This document shows, piece after piece, positions 24,600 to 33,696 of a DNA stretch of 64,000 nt. The stretch spans positions 1,883,501-1,947,500 of the forward strand of contig JAJGOT010000054.1 in NCBI GenBank assembly GCA_022457155.1. Reading direction: 5' to 3'. Every line of letters starts with the position of its first letter. The stretch's first letter is position 1. The notes below the pieces were generated by a model. It was not told the origin of the DNA, did no database searches, and saw only the letters and a program-made list of their open reading frames with translations. The stretch is from Cladopsammia gracilis (lineage: Eukaryota; Cnidaria; Anthozoa; Scleractinia; Dendrophylliidae). The position numbers and the translations under genes are program-made.

Positions 24600-25390
24600 C
24601 TAATTAAAAAATAATTATAAGATCGATGAAAAAAAACAGCACTCGCGTGATCTGCGACTAACTTGTGTTTCAGCTCTTTTAAATTGAGCTGACTTAAATT
24701 TTGGCATCCTCGACATATTAACCATGTTATGGCTTAGCACCACTTGATGACAGCGGGTCGGCTGAAATGTTATCCATTTCAGAGCTTTGAGTGACTAAAG
24801 CTCTCGGAGGGGTTTTCACCTTGCACCTTTCTTGCTGTAGGTCCCGATTAATAGTGTCAGTATAATATTTGCCACTCTTTTGGCATGCAAGCATTTTTGC
24901 ATGTTTCTGTTGGGTTGCTTACTTCACTGTTCAAATTTCCACGTCACTTTCAGGGAAGGCTTGAAATGCCATGTTGAGACTAATTGATAATTGACTAATT
25001 GATTAGGTGATGCAGATCAACTGAACTAAACTGAATGGTTAAAAATAGTGGATGTTAATTTGAAGTGGAATGGTTCTTTGGTTAAATATTTTAATTTCAA
25101 GGAGTGTTGATTGATGGTTTGAAGGTAATTCTTCTTTTTCCTAGACTCTCTATGCCCGTCAATCTATCGATTCAGCAGCTTTTTCCAAATGAGGTAAAAA
25201 GTACTTTCCTTCTCATTCAGGCATTAACTGGATAAAAAGAAAACAAAGCAGCTTGTAGCTTGTTTTAGGTTAAACGAGCCCATAAATTTAACAAAAAAGG
25301 TTTAAAGAAAACAACGACAGTGGTTGTAGCAATAGAGGTTGTGCTGTCAAAACAAGTTTTCTCGATAGAATTGGTGCTCTGTTTCTTCTT
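24600..25390. other. No gene recognised
   Basis: No frame longer than about 60 codons with recognisable content. Confidence 0.4.
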
Positions 25391-25399
25391 TCTTAAAGC

Positions 25400-26944
25400 T
25401 TTGATCTGAACTTTTCTGATCCTCTTTTAATCGTCAGTGTCAGTTATTCTTCTTGTTCGTATTGCTGAGGTTAAGCTTTTGGCCCTTATGAATAAGCTCC
25501 AAAGATTTTTTTGAGGCTTTTTGAGCTTCTGCTTCATTTCCTTTTTCCTTTTTGGGCATTAAACAAAAATTGCTTGTTGCCTTTAAATTTTTAACTTTTC
25601 AGATTCTGTCTACCTCTTAAATTTTCTAGGTTCTGTTTCAGGGCCTTCTACTGTTGGAAGAAAAGTAGACTTAAAGATTTTGTCTAATGGATCCTTGGTG
25701 GTTTAAAAACAGATTGTACCTGTACCAGGCAATTGATCGACTGCTGTTACAGTTTCTGTCTGGTCATTCAGTCATACTTGAGAGGAAAGGTGGGACTGAG
25801 CGAGATCCAGTATGACCGGGTTGAGAACAGACAAGTAGCATGCGCGATACTGTAGACGCTGTTCAAGAACCTGAAATCCTGGAGGACTATAGTCAAACAA
25901 TGAATAATTGTCTGTAATTAGGAAATGTTTGAAAATTCTTGTCGAAACATTAATAAAAAAGAAGTTACGTAATATACATGATGGGCATCATGCCTTCATG
26001 CATAAGTAAATAGTGACCAGAGGTTACAATTTCTACCCACTTCTATCATTGTTGTCAATGCAGATGGACGTCTTTCCAGGAATTATTCCTCGCGAGGTTC
26101 TGCAAGACATGTATTTCTAGTAAGTCCAGATATTGGAACAAGTAAAAGGCAATGTTCTTCAGGTTCTGCAATAACTTAAAGGTAATGGAAATAATGGATG
26201 TGGCCTGTGTGCAATGCCATCAATCTGAAGGAAAAAAACAAAACAAGTATGTGATGTGAAAAAGAAAGGCATAAAATAGTTATCTTAAAGCATGGACCCA
26301 AACGATAAGAAGAGTTAAAACCCCTTGGCTAGGTTGATCACTGGCTGAAGATCCCTGTCGAGGTGTAAAAGGGTTAGTAGTGGTAGAAATTGAGCTTCTT
26401 TGATCTGTGAGGCTAAAATGCTGACACTTGTCTTTTGATTTCCCTCTGCCCTCCTCTGTGCCATGTACTTCTTCTTTCCATCATCAGAATCCGATGCAAG
26501 CTCGTCGGATAGGTATTTACTTTTATTGGCCAGTTTTTTTGCTTTTATACACTAAGCAACCACTTTGGTACCTGCTGCTAGAGCTGATTTGGCTTTTTTG
26601 TAAGACTTGAATTTTAAGGCATCAGAAGCTTCATCAAATTTGTCAAGCAATTGTAGGGCATGATCTAGTTGCTGCTAGTTACCCTTCCTTTTGCAGGTGT
26701 AATTCTCACGACCAGCCTTTTTTAACGGCTTGCTCAACTGTTGTGCTGTTTCCTTCTGAGAAGCATTTTGCAAAACCTCCAAGATAGTCCTTGAAGACTT
26801 GTGTGAGATCAAAGAACCGATAGATTCAGCAACGGTAACCCTGATAGCTTCAGCATTGCCTGGATCCACAACGATGGCCCCAATGCCATCGCTATCTTGG
26901 ACTTCCACTGCCCATGGAAAATGAAGGTGCAACCTGTTTATCAT
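25400..26944 (-). pseudogene. Decayed gag-like coding region
   Basis: Minus-strand translation gives patches of charged, helical protein. An 89-residue frame covers 26944-26675. Then about 26640-26300 reads 'QLLDKFDEASDALKFKSYKK', an in-frame TAG, and 'ANKSKYLSDELASDSDDGKK'. A weaker patch near 25550 reads 'KQFLFNAQKGKR'-like. The Leu-Ala-Asp-Asp / Lys pattern resembles ORF1 or Gag-like proteins that accompany tyrosine-recombinase genes in cnidarian repeats. Several stops interrupt it. Identification is tentative. Confidence 0.35.
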
Positions 26945-27129
26945 GGTGATCTTTCCAAGGGATGCCTTCTCATATCAGTTTGGGCTTGTGTTGCTTTGGA
27001 TGTTACATATTTGTCTTTAAAGGGGCATGCCCTACTACAGTTTTACTGTATCATCTATGACTGAAAACTAGTGGCTTTTTTTACCCTGGAGATGTCTGTC
27101 AAGACCAAATTAAAACCATAGTGTAGATA

Positions 27130-27620
27130 ATCAATCAGACGAAAACTTTATTAAACTTCGAATTTAAGATAGCAAACATGGTCATATCTCTGAAGAAAAT
27201 AACTTAATTAAAATAATTATAAAATGCATAAATAGATGGAAACATTAAATACAACAATCAATTAAATTGAAAATAGCTAAGAATGAATAAATAAAATATA
27301 GATTTATGTCCATAAAATATGAAACAGCCATGATAAAGATGACCATACTGATTCCAGACTAGTAATGCTCACAAAAAGAACAGCATTCATTGTCCAAGTG
27401 AACAGTTTTCAGTGCAGTTTTAAAAGCAGTAAGAGAAGAGGAGACACAAACACTAACCGGCAACAAGTTCCATAGTTTGCTTGCATAATAACGAAATGAA
27501 TGAAGACCATACTTCGTTCTATTTACACTGGGAATAACTAGTCTGTGTTTGCCCCGTAAACTGATGCTAGAGTGACGCTTAGTTAAAAGGTCAGAAATGC
27601 AGCTAGGAGCAGCATTGTTT
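27130..27620 (-). pseudogene. 5'-truncated LINE 3' end
   Basis: Reverse-strand translation of 27600-27421 is uninterrupted and contains 'TKRHSSISLRGKHRLVIPSV', 'TKYGLHSFRYYASKLWNLLP' and 'SSSLTAFKTAL', the usual C-terminal tail of CR1/Jockey-like LINE proteins. No RT domain is present nearby. It differs in sequence from the 18281-18523 tail, so a different subfamily inserted here. Confidence 0.6.
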
Positions 27621-27639
27621 AATGCTAAATATATTTAAA

Positions 27640-28800
27640 AAGATGTAATTCATAGATAATGAATTTGTTTATAAAGAAATTTTTGGTTTGAAGAAAAAAA
27701 ACTACTTATTAAACGAGAGTAAGGAAAATATGGGAACTCTCAAACTAAGACCTTCCTGTATTGCGACCAAGGAGTAGCAAGGTTAATAATAAAGCAAGGC
27801 CGAATTTTGAGATTTTCCCGTAAAGACTGAACTTTTGAGGTTGATAAGTATTTATTATGTGGCATTTGTTTGGCCTTGGAAGATTCAAGTGGAAGTGGTT
27901 ACTTCATATCAAGGTTATACACAGTCTTAAAATTAATTTGCCACACATTAATGGATATCTGTTCAGTCTGGTTCCTGTGCCCACAACAATTTAGCGAAAT
28001 GAACTTCAGAGTATACCTTCCAAAAATGCTTTTATTTTGCTGAGACATGATCATAACTGTAACAAGTATTGAAATTGAAATTAAGCTAAGTTTTCTTTGT
28101 GGTTTCAACTTGAGAGGACGAAATTTCATTGACATAAATCCAAGCAAAAGTCATGCTACCAACGTCCTCGTGGCGAAATAAAATGTTCCCTCCTCATTAT
28201 CACATTAAATCACAGCTCTTCGCTTCTTCTTTGTTCCTTGAATTATTTTTACTGGGCCATTGAAAATTTGAAATTGGCATCCAGAAATACTGCTCGGCTG
28301 TTAGCATCTGATGTGCTTGCTTAGGTGACAGCGAGGGAATGTGTTCTCGTTAATTGCTGCATCGATTCAAATATCATCAACTAGCCTCTCAAAGTTTCCT
28401 GTAGAGCCAAATTGTGTAAATCCATGGAATTAGAACCTGGAAAAGACTGGTGGAGCTTCTTGCGTCCTGCTGACAGGAGCGTCGTGCTGTTCACTTGCCG
28501 ATTTACACGACTGCAAACTTTGAATGTTTTTGTGCCTACTTTACTAAGCTACAAAATTCTCGAATGTGTTGGTGTCTATCAGCCTTGAAATACTTGTTTT
28601 GCAAACAGAATGGTTGCTGACTTTTGCTCCGACTCTGTGAATGGTTGCATTCTCTGCTGTCAAAATCAGGAATTTTTCTGTTAAGTTTTTTCCTGTGGCA
28701 CTTTCATGTACCATTTTTCGCTCCTTTCGCGACGGCTACCCTTTTCTAACAGCTAAAAAGCATGGGGAATCTGGTTGATTCATTTCCTCTGGTTGGTGAC
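27640..28800. other. No gene recognised
   Basis: AT-rich sequence with an 82-codon frame (27899-28147, minus) that has no recognisable features. Confidence 0.4.
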
Positions 28801-28819
28801 TTTTGAAAAGCTTGTAAAA

Positions 28820-29330
28820 TTAGATGGGACATCTTTCTGTATTTGTCACGTAAATTGTTGGTTGGAATGGTCCCGTGTGGCCACCTTCTCTCATTTTTTC
28901 TTGTGCCTCTTTGTCCCAAGTTAATTCAACCAGACAGGCATTTCGCAGCCCTCTGACCAGATCTTGCTGCAATTCCACATCTCCCCTCCACAACTTGCAG
29001 CTTTCATCTCTGACTCGAAAGCTAAAATAGACGGACAAAAACCACCAAATGGTTCTCTGTAGGGCTTCACGACTGAAAGAACCAAACTAGCCACTGTTAA
29101 AGAGTTTAACTAATTCTTCTTTGTCTTCTGTGAGCGAGTGTTTGGCGTATGGCCTTCTCAAATTCCTTGTCCTGAAAAATGTTGAATGGATACTTCCCAT
29201 CTGAAAGGAATCTCTGAATGCTTTGCTGGAAATCTGAAAGTGTATCAGGTTCATACTCAGCTTCTCCATTAATTTTGGGGACATCTTTGAGAAACTCCAG
29301 TGTTTCTAACTGATAACAGTCAGGACTCAC
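28820..29330 (-). pseudogene. DUF3504 (Crypton-derived) gene fragments
   Basis: Two minus-strand pieces resemble the KIAA1958/QRICH1-type DUF3504 family, domesticated or active relatives of Crypton tyrosine recombinases. The upstream piece (29330-29106) has 'AEYEPDTLSDFQQSIQRFLS' and 'FEKAIRQTLAHRRQ', like the N-terminal helical domain. The downstream piece (29038-28820) has 'LWRGDVELQQD' and 'PFQPTIYVTNTERCPI', like the middle region. The catalytic part is missing and the two pieces are not in one frame. Confidence 0.55.
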
Positions 29331-29639
29331 TCTTGTCTAAATTTCACAAATATCATAAAACCCGTGCGAAACGCAAGGAGACAAAAAACCATAAACACAT
29401 TTTGCTATCGCGTGCTCACTGGAGGCCGCACGGTTTATTAAGATAGAAATAGACTGAATCGTTACACTGGAAGGAACAACAAACAGTTCAACGAGCATCC
29501 ATAGGATGAAAAAACCCCACCGCGCTCGTTACGAAAAGGCAGGGAAAAAATCCCGGCCCCATGGACAGTTCTCCCCGACCTGCCGGGCTCGGTTGAAACA
29601 AAAGTTTACCGTAATTTTAAACTCTTAATGACTGAGAAA

Positions 29640-30740
29640 CTGACAGTCGTGATAGAATATTGTCTTTGACGTAGCCATCTTTGGCATTTTCACTCGTCCA
29701 TCGACCGTGACGCTTAAAGTCTTTCTTGAATGCCAGCGTTTACTGCAGCAGTGGCCCCTCCGGCTCTAAGGCTGTGAACACTGATAATGAAAACATCTGT
29801 AAACTCTCTAAAAGCATCCTTGATAAGCTTCCTGGTTCTTGTGTAGCTAATCCCCTGGCATCGAACTTTGTCTTTAGACCTTGGGTTGGCAAGGGCTCTG
29901 AACAACGGTAAATCTTCAGAGAGATCAATGTGTGCAGCTGCGATATATTGTTCCAAGGCCTTCACAGGACAAGTTGGATGGTCTGTCCTTCCAATCGCAA
30001 TCCCCGCCCCATCACGAAACTGGTCAGTCTTTGACAATTCTAGAAATAAGCAACAACAACAACAAAAGTCTTTATTAGTTGGTTATTATAAAGTGTATAA
30101 TACTGGCCTGCAGGTAGCAAAAGCTAATCTTGGCAGGCCAGTGCAATTAATTACATGATTAGAAATCGCTACACACACTAATTTGTTAAAATAAAAAGAA
30201 AGGATCAAACAATAAGGGGAAAAACTTAACATAACAAGCTCTAGAAGGCATAACTCATTGAAGCGGAAAAATCCGCCAAAACCAATGAGACATAGAGCAA
30301 CTGTTCTCAGATCTGACAGAGATGGAGACTTACCTGTAATCTTGGAAGATACAAGAGCTTTTAGCATCTCAGGTAAAACAGGATCCTGTTTTGACCTTCA
30401 GCCTCCCCAGAATCCTTTGAGCCGCATTCACCATAGAAGAAACAGGAGGTGATCAGAGATCTTGGACAAACTAGCCATTCTTTGCACCCAATCGATGCTG
30501 TAGACGGCATTAAGCACCGAAGAAGGGGAACTGACTTCATTAAGCAGGCACTGCAGCTAAACTGCAAATTGAAAAGGGTCGACAGGCAGGTGACAGATGT
30601 GATTAGACGAGGCCCACTGTTTTCATCTTTTGAAACCTCCAAGGTAGGAACGCACAGTACCATCCGCTCTAGAAGTGAGGACGGTTCCTTGAACCAAGCT
30701 GGCCAACGGCTGAAGATGTAGAGGAACTGAGGCAAAAAAC
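29640..30740 (-). pseudogene. XerD-like tyrosine recombinase, frameshifted
   Basis: Minus-strand translation from about 30740 gives the N-terminal domain in pieces ('VLNAVYSIDWVQRMASLSKI'), then 'MLKALVSSKITGKSPSLSDL' and 'FGGFFRFNEL'. After an insertion comes 'LSKTDQFRDGAGIAIGR', 'TCPVKALEQYI', 'ISVHSLRAGGATAAVNAGI' with a catalytic-type Arg, and, one frame away, 'KRHGRWTSENAKDGYVKD' carrying the His-x-x-Arg and Tyr. At least two indels and one stop break it. Such genes are abundant in corals and anemones, often annotated as integrase/recombinase xerD homologues, probably mobile-element derived. Confidence 0.65.
30043..30235. mobile_element. Short LINE/SINE-like insertion with (CAA)n end
   Basis: Interrupts the recombinase frame. 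One end is (CAA)n at about 30047-30060, followed by 'tctttattagtt', the same type of 3' tail seen at 17941 and 58028. The interior contains 'ctggcctgc...gcaggccag', a small inverted repeat. An intron position is an alternative, because 'ttatttctag' just upstream of the downstream coding segment could be a splice acceptor. Confidence 0.45.
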
Positions 30741-30859
30741 TCCGTTCACATCTCAGAGTGGAATACATCTGCAAACAGAAAAGCACTAATAAAAACAAAT
30801 ATATTTAAAAAATGGCATTCAAAACTCCTCATGCACATTTCGTACCTAAGATTCGGACT

Positions 30860-31363
30860 AAAATGGCCCCTTACTAACAGGGCACAGATGGTCTCTACCA
30901 ACTAGGCACAGATGGTCCCTACTGACCGGGCAGAGATGGTCCCTTACTGACCGGGCAGAGATGGTCTCTTACTGACTGGGCACTGATGGTCCCTGTCTAA
31001 CTGGACACAAAAATGTCCTTTTTTTTACCTTTTTGTGGGCACAGATGGTCCCTAACTGACTGGACATAGGGCATAGATGGTCCCTTACTGACTGGGCATA
31101 GATGGTTACACACTCTTTGGGCACAGATGGTCCCTTAGTGACTGGACACAAAAATGTCCTTGAATTTTTTTTGTGGGCACAGATGGTCCCTAACTGACTG
31201 GACACAGATGGTCCCATACTGACTGGGCACAGATGGTCTCTACCGACTAGGCACAGATGGTCCCTACTGACCGGGCACAGATGGTGCCTTAGTGACTGAA
31301 CACAAAAATGTCCTTGAATTTTTTTTTGTGGGCACAGATGGTCCCTAACTGACTGGACACAGG
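30860..31363. repeat. 25-bp minisatellite, left part
   Basis: Imperfect copies of GGGCACAGATGGTCCCTTACTGACT, mixed with a variant containing 'ggacacaaaaatgtccttgaa' before a T-run. The same array resumes at 52681 directly after the Maverick, so the array was the insertion target. The last six bases here (CACAGG, 31358-31363) are the left target duplication. Confidence 0.9.
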
Positions 31364-31720
31364 AGTAGTTTTAGAGTTGGGGGCACCAGATCAAAAAAAT
31401 ATTTTTTTGATCTGATACCAACCCAACTCTAATACTACTTTCCATATGATGGCAACCAGTTTTTTTTGTTTCCATTTAATGTAAACCAGTTTTTGGAAAA
31501 CTATATGTTTCCATAAAATAATTAAACCATATGTTTCCATAAAATAATTGAACTATATGTTTCCATAAAATAATTAAACTATATGTTTTATAAAAAACAA
31601 AATGGTGCGTTTATTTCATTGCGTGATTCCACATAATAGAATCCTTTGCGTGACTTTCTCAGAAAAACAGGAAGTCGATGATGTCATACAATAGGGGGTT
31701 CCTCCAGGAAAATGAGTCAT
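31364..31720. repeat. Left terminal inverted repeat
   Basis: Matches the complement of 52377-52680 with indels. The left copy is longer because 'atgtttccataaaataatt' is repeated in tandem (31505-31580). The outermost 76 bases form their own hairpin. A weaker matching block continues inward at 31798-31846 against 52016-52064. Confidence 0.9.
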
Positions 31721-31922
31721 AATATTGCGTTTCAAAGGCATGAGACAGCCGTATGATTTCCCTCAACCAGGCAAGTGGATTTTGCATCATCCACTTGCCA
31801 TTGTTCTCTTTTGTTTCCATTGAGGAAGGGAAAAAACCTTTTTCAAACAAAACAAGATTTGCATGTTATCATTTGATTTAGTGACAGTCACATAAAAATA
31901 TAATCTCATATAATAGTATAGA

Positions 31923-32492
31923 ATGAATTGTAATTTAGAAATTCATGATGAATTTGAGAATATGGGAGAGTTGACCTGTCCCTTTTGTGACCAACGATTA
32001 GCAGATGTTGATAATAGTGCGAGAGTGGTCGGGTCATGTTGTAGTGAACAGGATATGGAAAATGTAAATGGAATGAATGTTTGTAAAAATTGTGGTGTTG
32101 TTAATGGATATGATTTACAAGCTCCATATATCGATTTCCATGATAACAAATATAAAATGACGAGAAAGAGTGTGTATCTAAGAAAATATCATATTTTAAA
32201 CGTTGTCAATGATATAGCACAACAGAATCATGTACAAATCAGTAATGATAATAGACAGAAAATCCTGAGAATATTCGCTTTGGTTAATGAAGTATTATCG
32301 CAGGTTAACAATAACCGTAAACGGATGATTAGTATTAAATTTATTATCAAGCAATTATTTAGGATGCTTGAGCTTCCATACAAGAGTATTAAAGTAACGA
32401 AGTCAATGAAGACATTAAAATTCTATGAGACTTGGTGGAAACATGTTTATGAATTGATAAAGAATGATATAAACAAAATTATTAAAAGGTGA
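31923..32492 (+). CDS. VLTF3-like late transcription factor
   Basis: A 189-residue protein with a zinc-ribbon-like N-terminus (C19-x2-C22, C39-C40, C54-x2-C57-G) and a helical C-terminus with 'VYLRKYHI', 'RKRMISIKFIIKQLFRMLEL' and 'KSMKTLKFYETWW'. This layout, a Cys ribbon followed by a conserved helical domain ending in a Trp-containing segment, matches the A2L/VLTF3 family of large DNA viruses, which activates late gene transcription in the cytoplasm. A generic TFIIB-like ribbon protein is the main alternative. It stands alone at the left end, reading inward from the TIR, with 'catataatagtata' just before the ATG, the AT-rich motif seen before most genes of this element. If correct, the element would carry its own late-gene activator. 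Confidence 0.6.
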   Translation: MNCNLEIHDEFENMGELTCPFCDQRLADVDNSARVVGSCCSEQDMENVNGMNVCKNCGVVNGYDLQAPYIDFHDNKYKMTRKSVYLRKYHILNVVNDIAQQNHVQISNDNRQKILRIFALVNEVLSQVNNNRKRMISIKFIIKQLFRMLELPYKSIKVTKSMKTLKFYETWWKHVYELIKNDINKIIKR

Positions 32493-32499
32493 CCTGTTG

Positions 32500-32570
32500 C
32501 GTGATTCTCAGAAAAACATCATACGTCATGCAAAGGGGGTTTTCCCTATGAATGAGTTATTGAACAAAGT
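32500..32570. repeat. Internal copy of a TIR-associated motif
   Basis: The stretch 'gcgtgattctcagaaaaaca' followed by 'aagggggttttccctatgaa' also occurs near 31650-31720, and in inverted form near 51930-51980 and 52378-52430. Four copies lie near the element ends, two on each side. Confidence 0.7.
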
Positions 32571-32615
32571 TTGTTAGTAAAGTTTATCGTAAAAAGTAAA
32601 GTTTGCTAGTAAAGT

Positions 32616-33113
32616 TTACTCGGAAATGAATTTTTTATCATACTGTTTATCAAATTTATTGGCAAGAGGACAAAGATCGATGATTATTTCATCTAACTGT
32701 CTCATTTCATTGATGAAAACAGTGTGGTTAAATTGATTTCCTCTTAAACAAGACCGTAAATCAACTAATACTTTTTCATATGTTGTGTATGCAAATTTAG
32801 ACATTTCTATTTTCTTCGAATAATTATTAATGTCACTTACTGTTTTTAGAACTAAACCAGCTCCAGAAATAGAAGCTAGTATAGCAGGATTTAATGTGAT
32901 ACTACCAGCTACTGTACCAATAACTACTAAGCCTGTTGAAGTTACATTAATAATTAAATTCAAGCTCTTGAAATGTTTGAAAGCCTTCTTATAACACCAA
33001 AAGCGTTTATGATAAAATTTATACAATGCTTTGATTTCAGATAATTTTTCTGGGCTTATGTTTGTATCAATATGATTGAAATCGAATATTTCTGTTTTAT
33101 CTGTTTTAGTCAT
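32616..33113 (-). CDS. Two-TM membrane protein, function unknown
   Basis: A 165-residue protein. An amphipathic N-terminal helix ('YKFYHKRFWCYKKAFKHFKS') precedes two hydrophobic segments at about residues 51-68 and 74-90 ('INVTSTGLVVIGTVAGSITL' region and 'AILASISGAGLVLKTV'), then a charged helical C-terminus with a few Cys. The arrangement, helix, two TM helices and a C-terminal helix, is reminiscent of SLATT-type two-TM proteins, but I cannot show homology. It is preceded (in its own direction) by 'aatatataatataATG'. It lies in the leftward block with the gene at 33134-33535 and the fibre-like gene. It could be a virion membrane protein or a host-interaction factor. Confidence 0.6.
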   Translation of the reverse strand: MTKTDKTEIFDFNHIDTNISPEKLSEIKALYKFYHKRFWCYKKAFKHFKSLNLIINVTSTGLVVIGTVAGSITLNPAILASISGAGLVLKTVSDINNYSKKIEMSKFAYTTYEKVLVDLRSCLRGNQFNHTVFINEMRQLDEIIIDLCPLANKFDKQYDKKFISE

Positions 33114-33133
33114 TATATTATATATTTGGATAA

Positions 33134-33535
33134 TTATATTTTAGGATTTGAAAGAAGACAATATAATACACCACTTATTTGGCCCATTATTGGAGATCTT
33201 TTTATTTTCTTAGGCAATGAATGGTAACAATATGTGTATCCAGGTCCCTTTCCATAGTCATTGTAAAATCTTCCAAATGCATCATGAAAAATAGCATGTT
33301 TAATTAATAATTGGTATTTGGTGTTTATAGTACAAGAACCTGGTCCAATTAATCCAATGTCAGGGTGTTTTTCTAATATTTGGTTCATTGATATTGACTC
33401 ATTCAAATAGTTTACATACAAAAATTGATATATTAAAGCCGATTTTAATATTTCATCTTTAGTATTAGGATGTAGGGTTTTTTGGGCTGTGAAAAATTTA
33501 TTACAAAAATTAATTGTTTGCTCCAAATTCGGCAT
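33134..33535 (-). CDS. Hypothetical Maverick protein with HD/GPGY motifs
   Basis: A 133-residue protein I do not recognise. It is mostly helical at the N-terminus and has a Gly-rich centre ('DIGLIGPGSCTI') and the conserved-looking stretch 'KHAIFHDAFGRFYNDYGKGP' followed by 'GYTYCY'. The His-Asp pair and the Gly-Pro-Gly could suggest a catalytic or metal-binding site, but it does not match the phospholipase at 45584 in order or spacing. The start is preceded by 'aatttaatataatcaataa', similar to other genes of the element. The frame is intact, 20 bases upstream of the two-TM gene in the same direction. Confidence 0.55.
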   Translation of the reverse strand: MPNLEQTINFCNKFFTAQKTLHPNTKDEILKSALIYQFLYVNYLNESISMNQILEKHPDIGLIGPGSCTINTKYQLLIKHAIFHDAFGRFYNDYGKGPGYTYCYHSLPKKIKRSPIMGQISGVLYCLLSNPKI

Positions 33536-33696
33536 GTATATTTATTGATTATATTAAATTAGCTTTTATATATAAAAATATGGTGTATGTTTTGTCTATG
33601 TGATTGAACTCGAAAATGCTTTTCTTACGCTTATCTGTCATATATATGTAGTGTAGATTATTATTCAAATTCTTCAAAAGGATGCGGATATTGCAA

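Noticed and set aside
30860..31363. Regular repeats that could suggest a CRISPR-like array.
   Set aside because: Units are contiguous 25-bp copies without unique spacers, in a eukaryotic context: a minisatellite.
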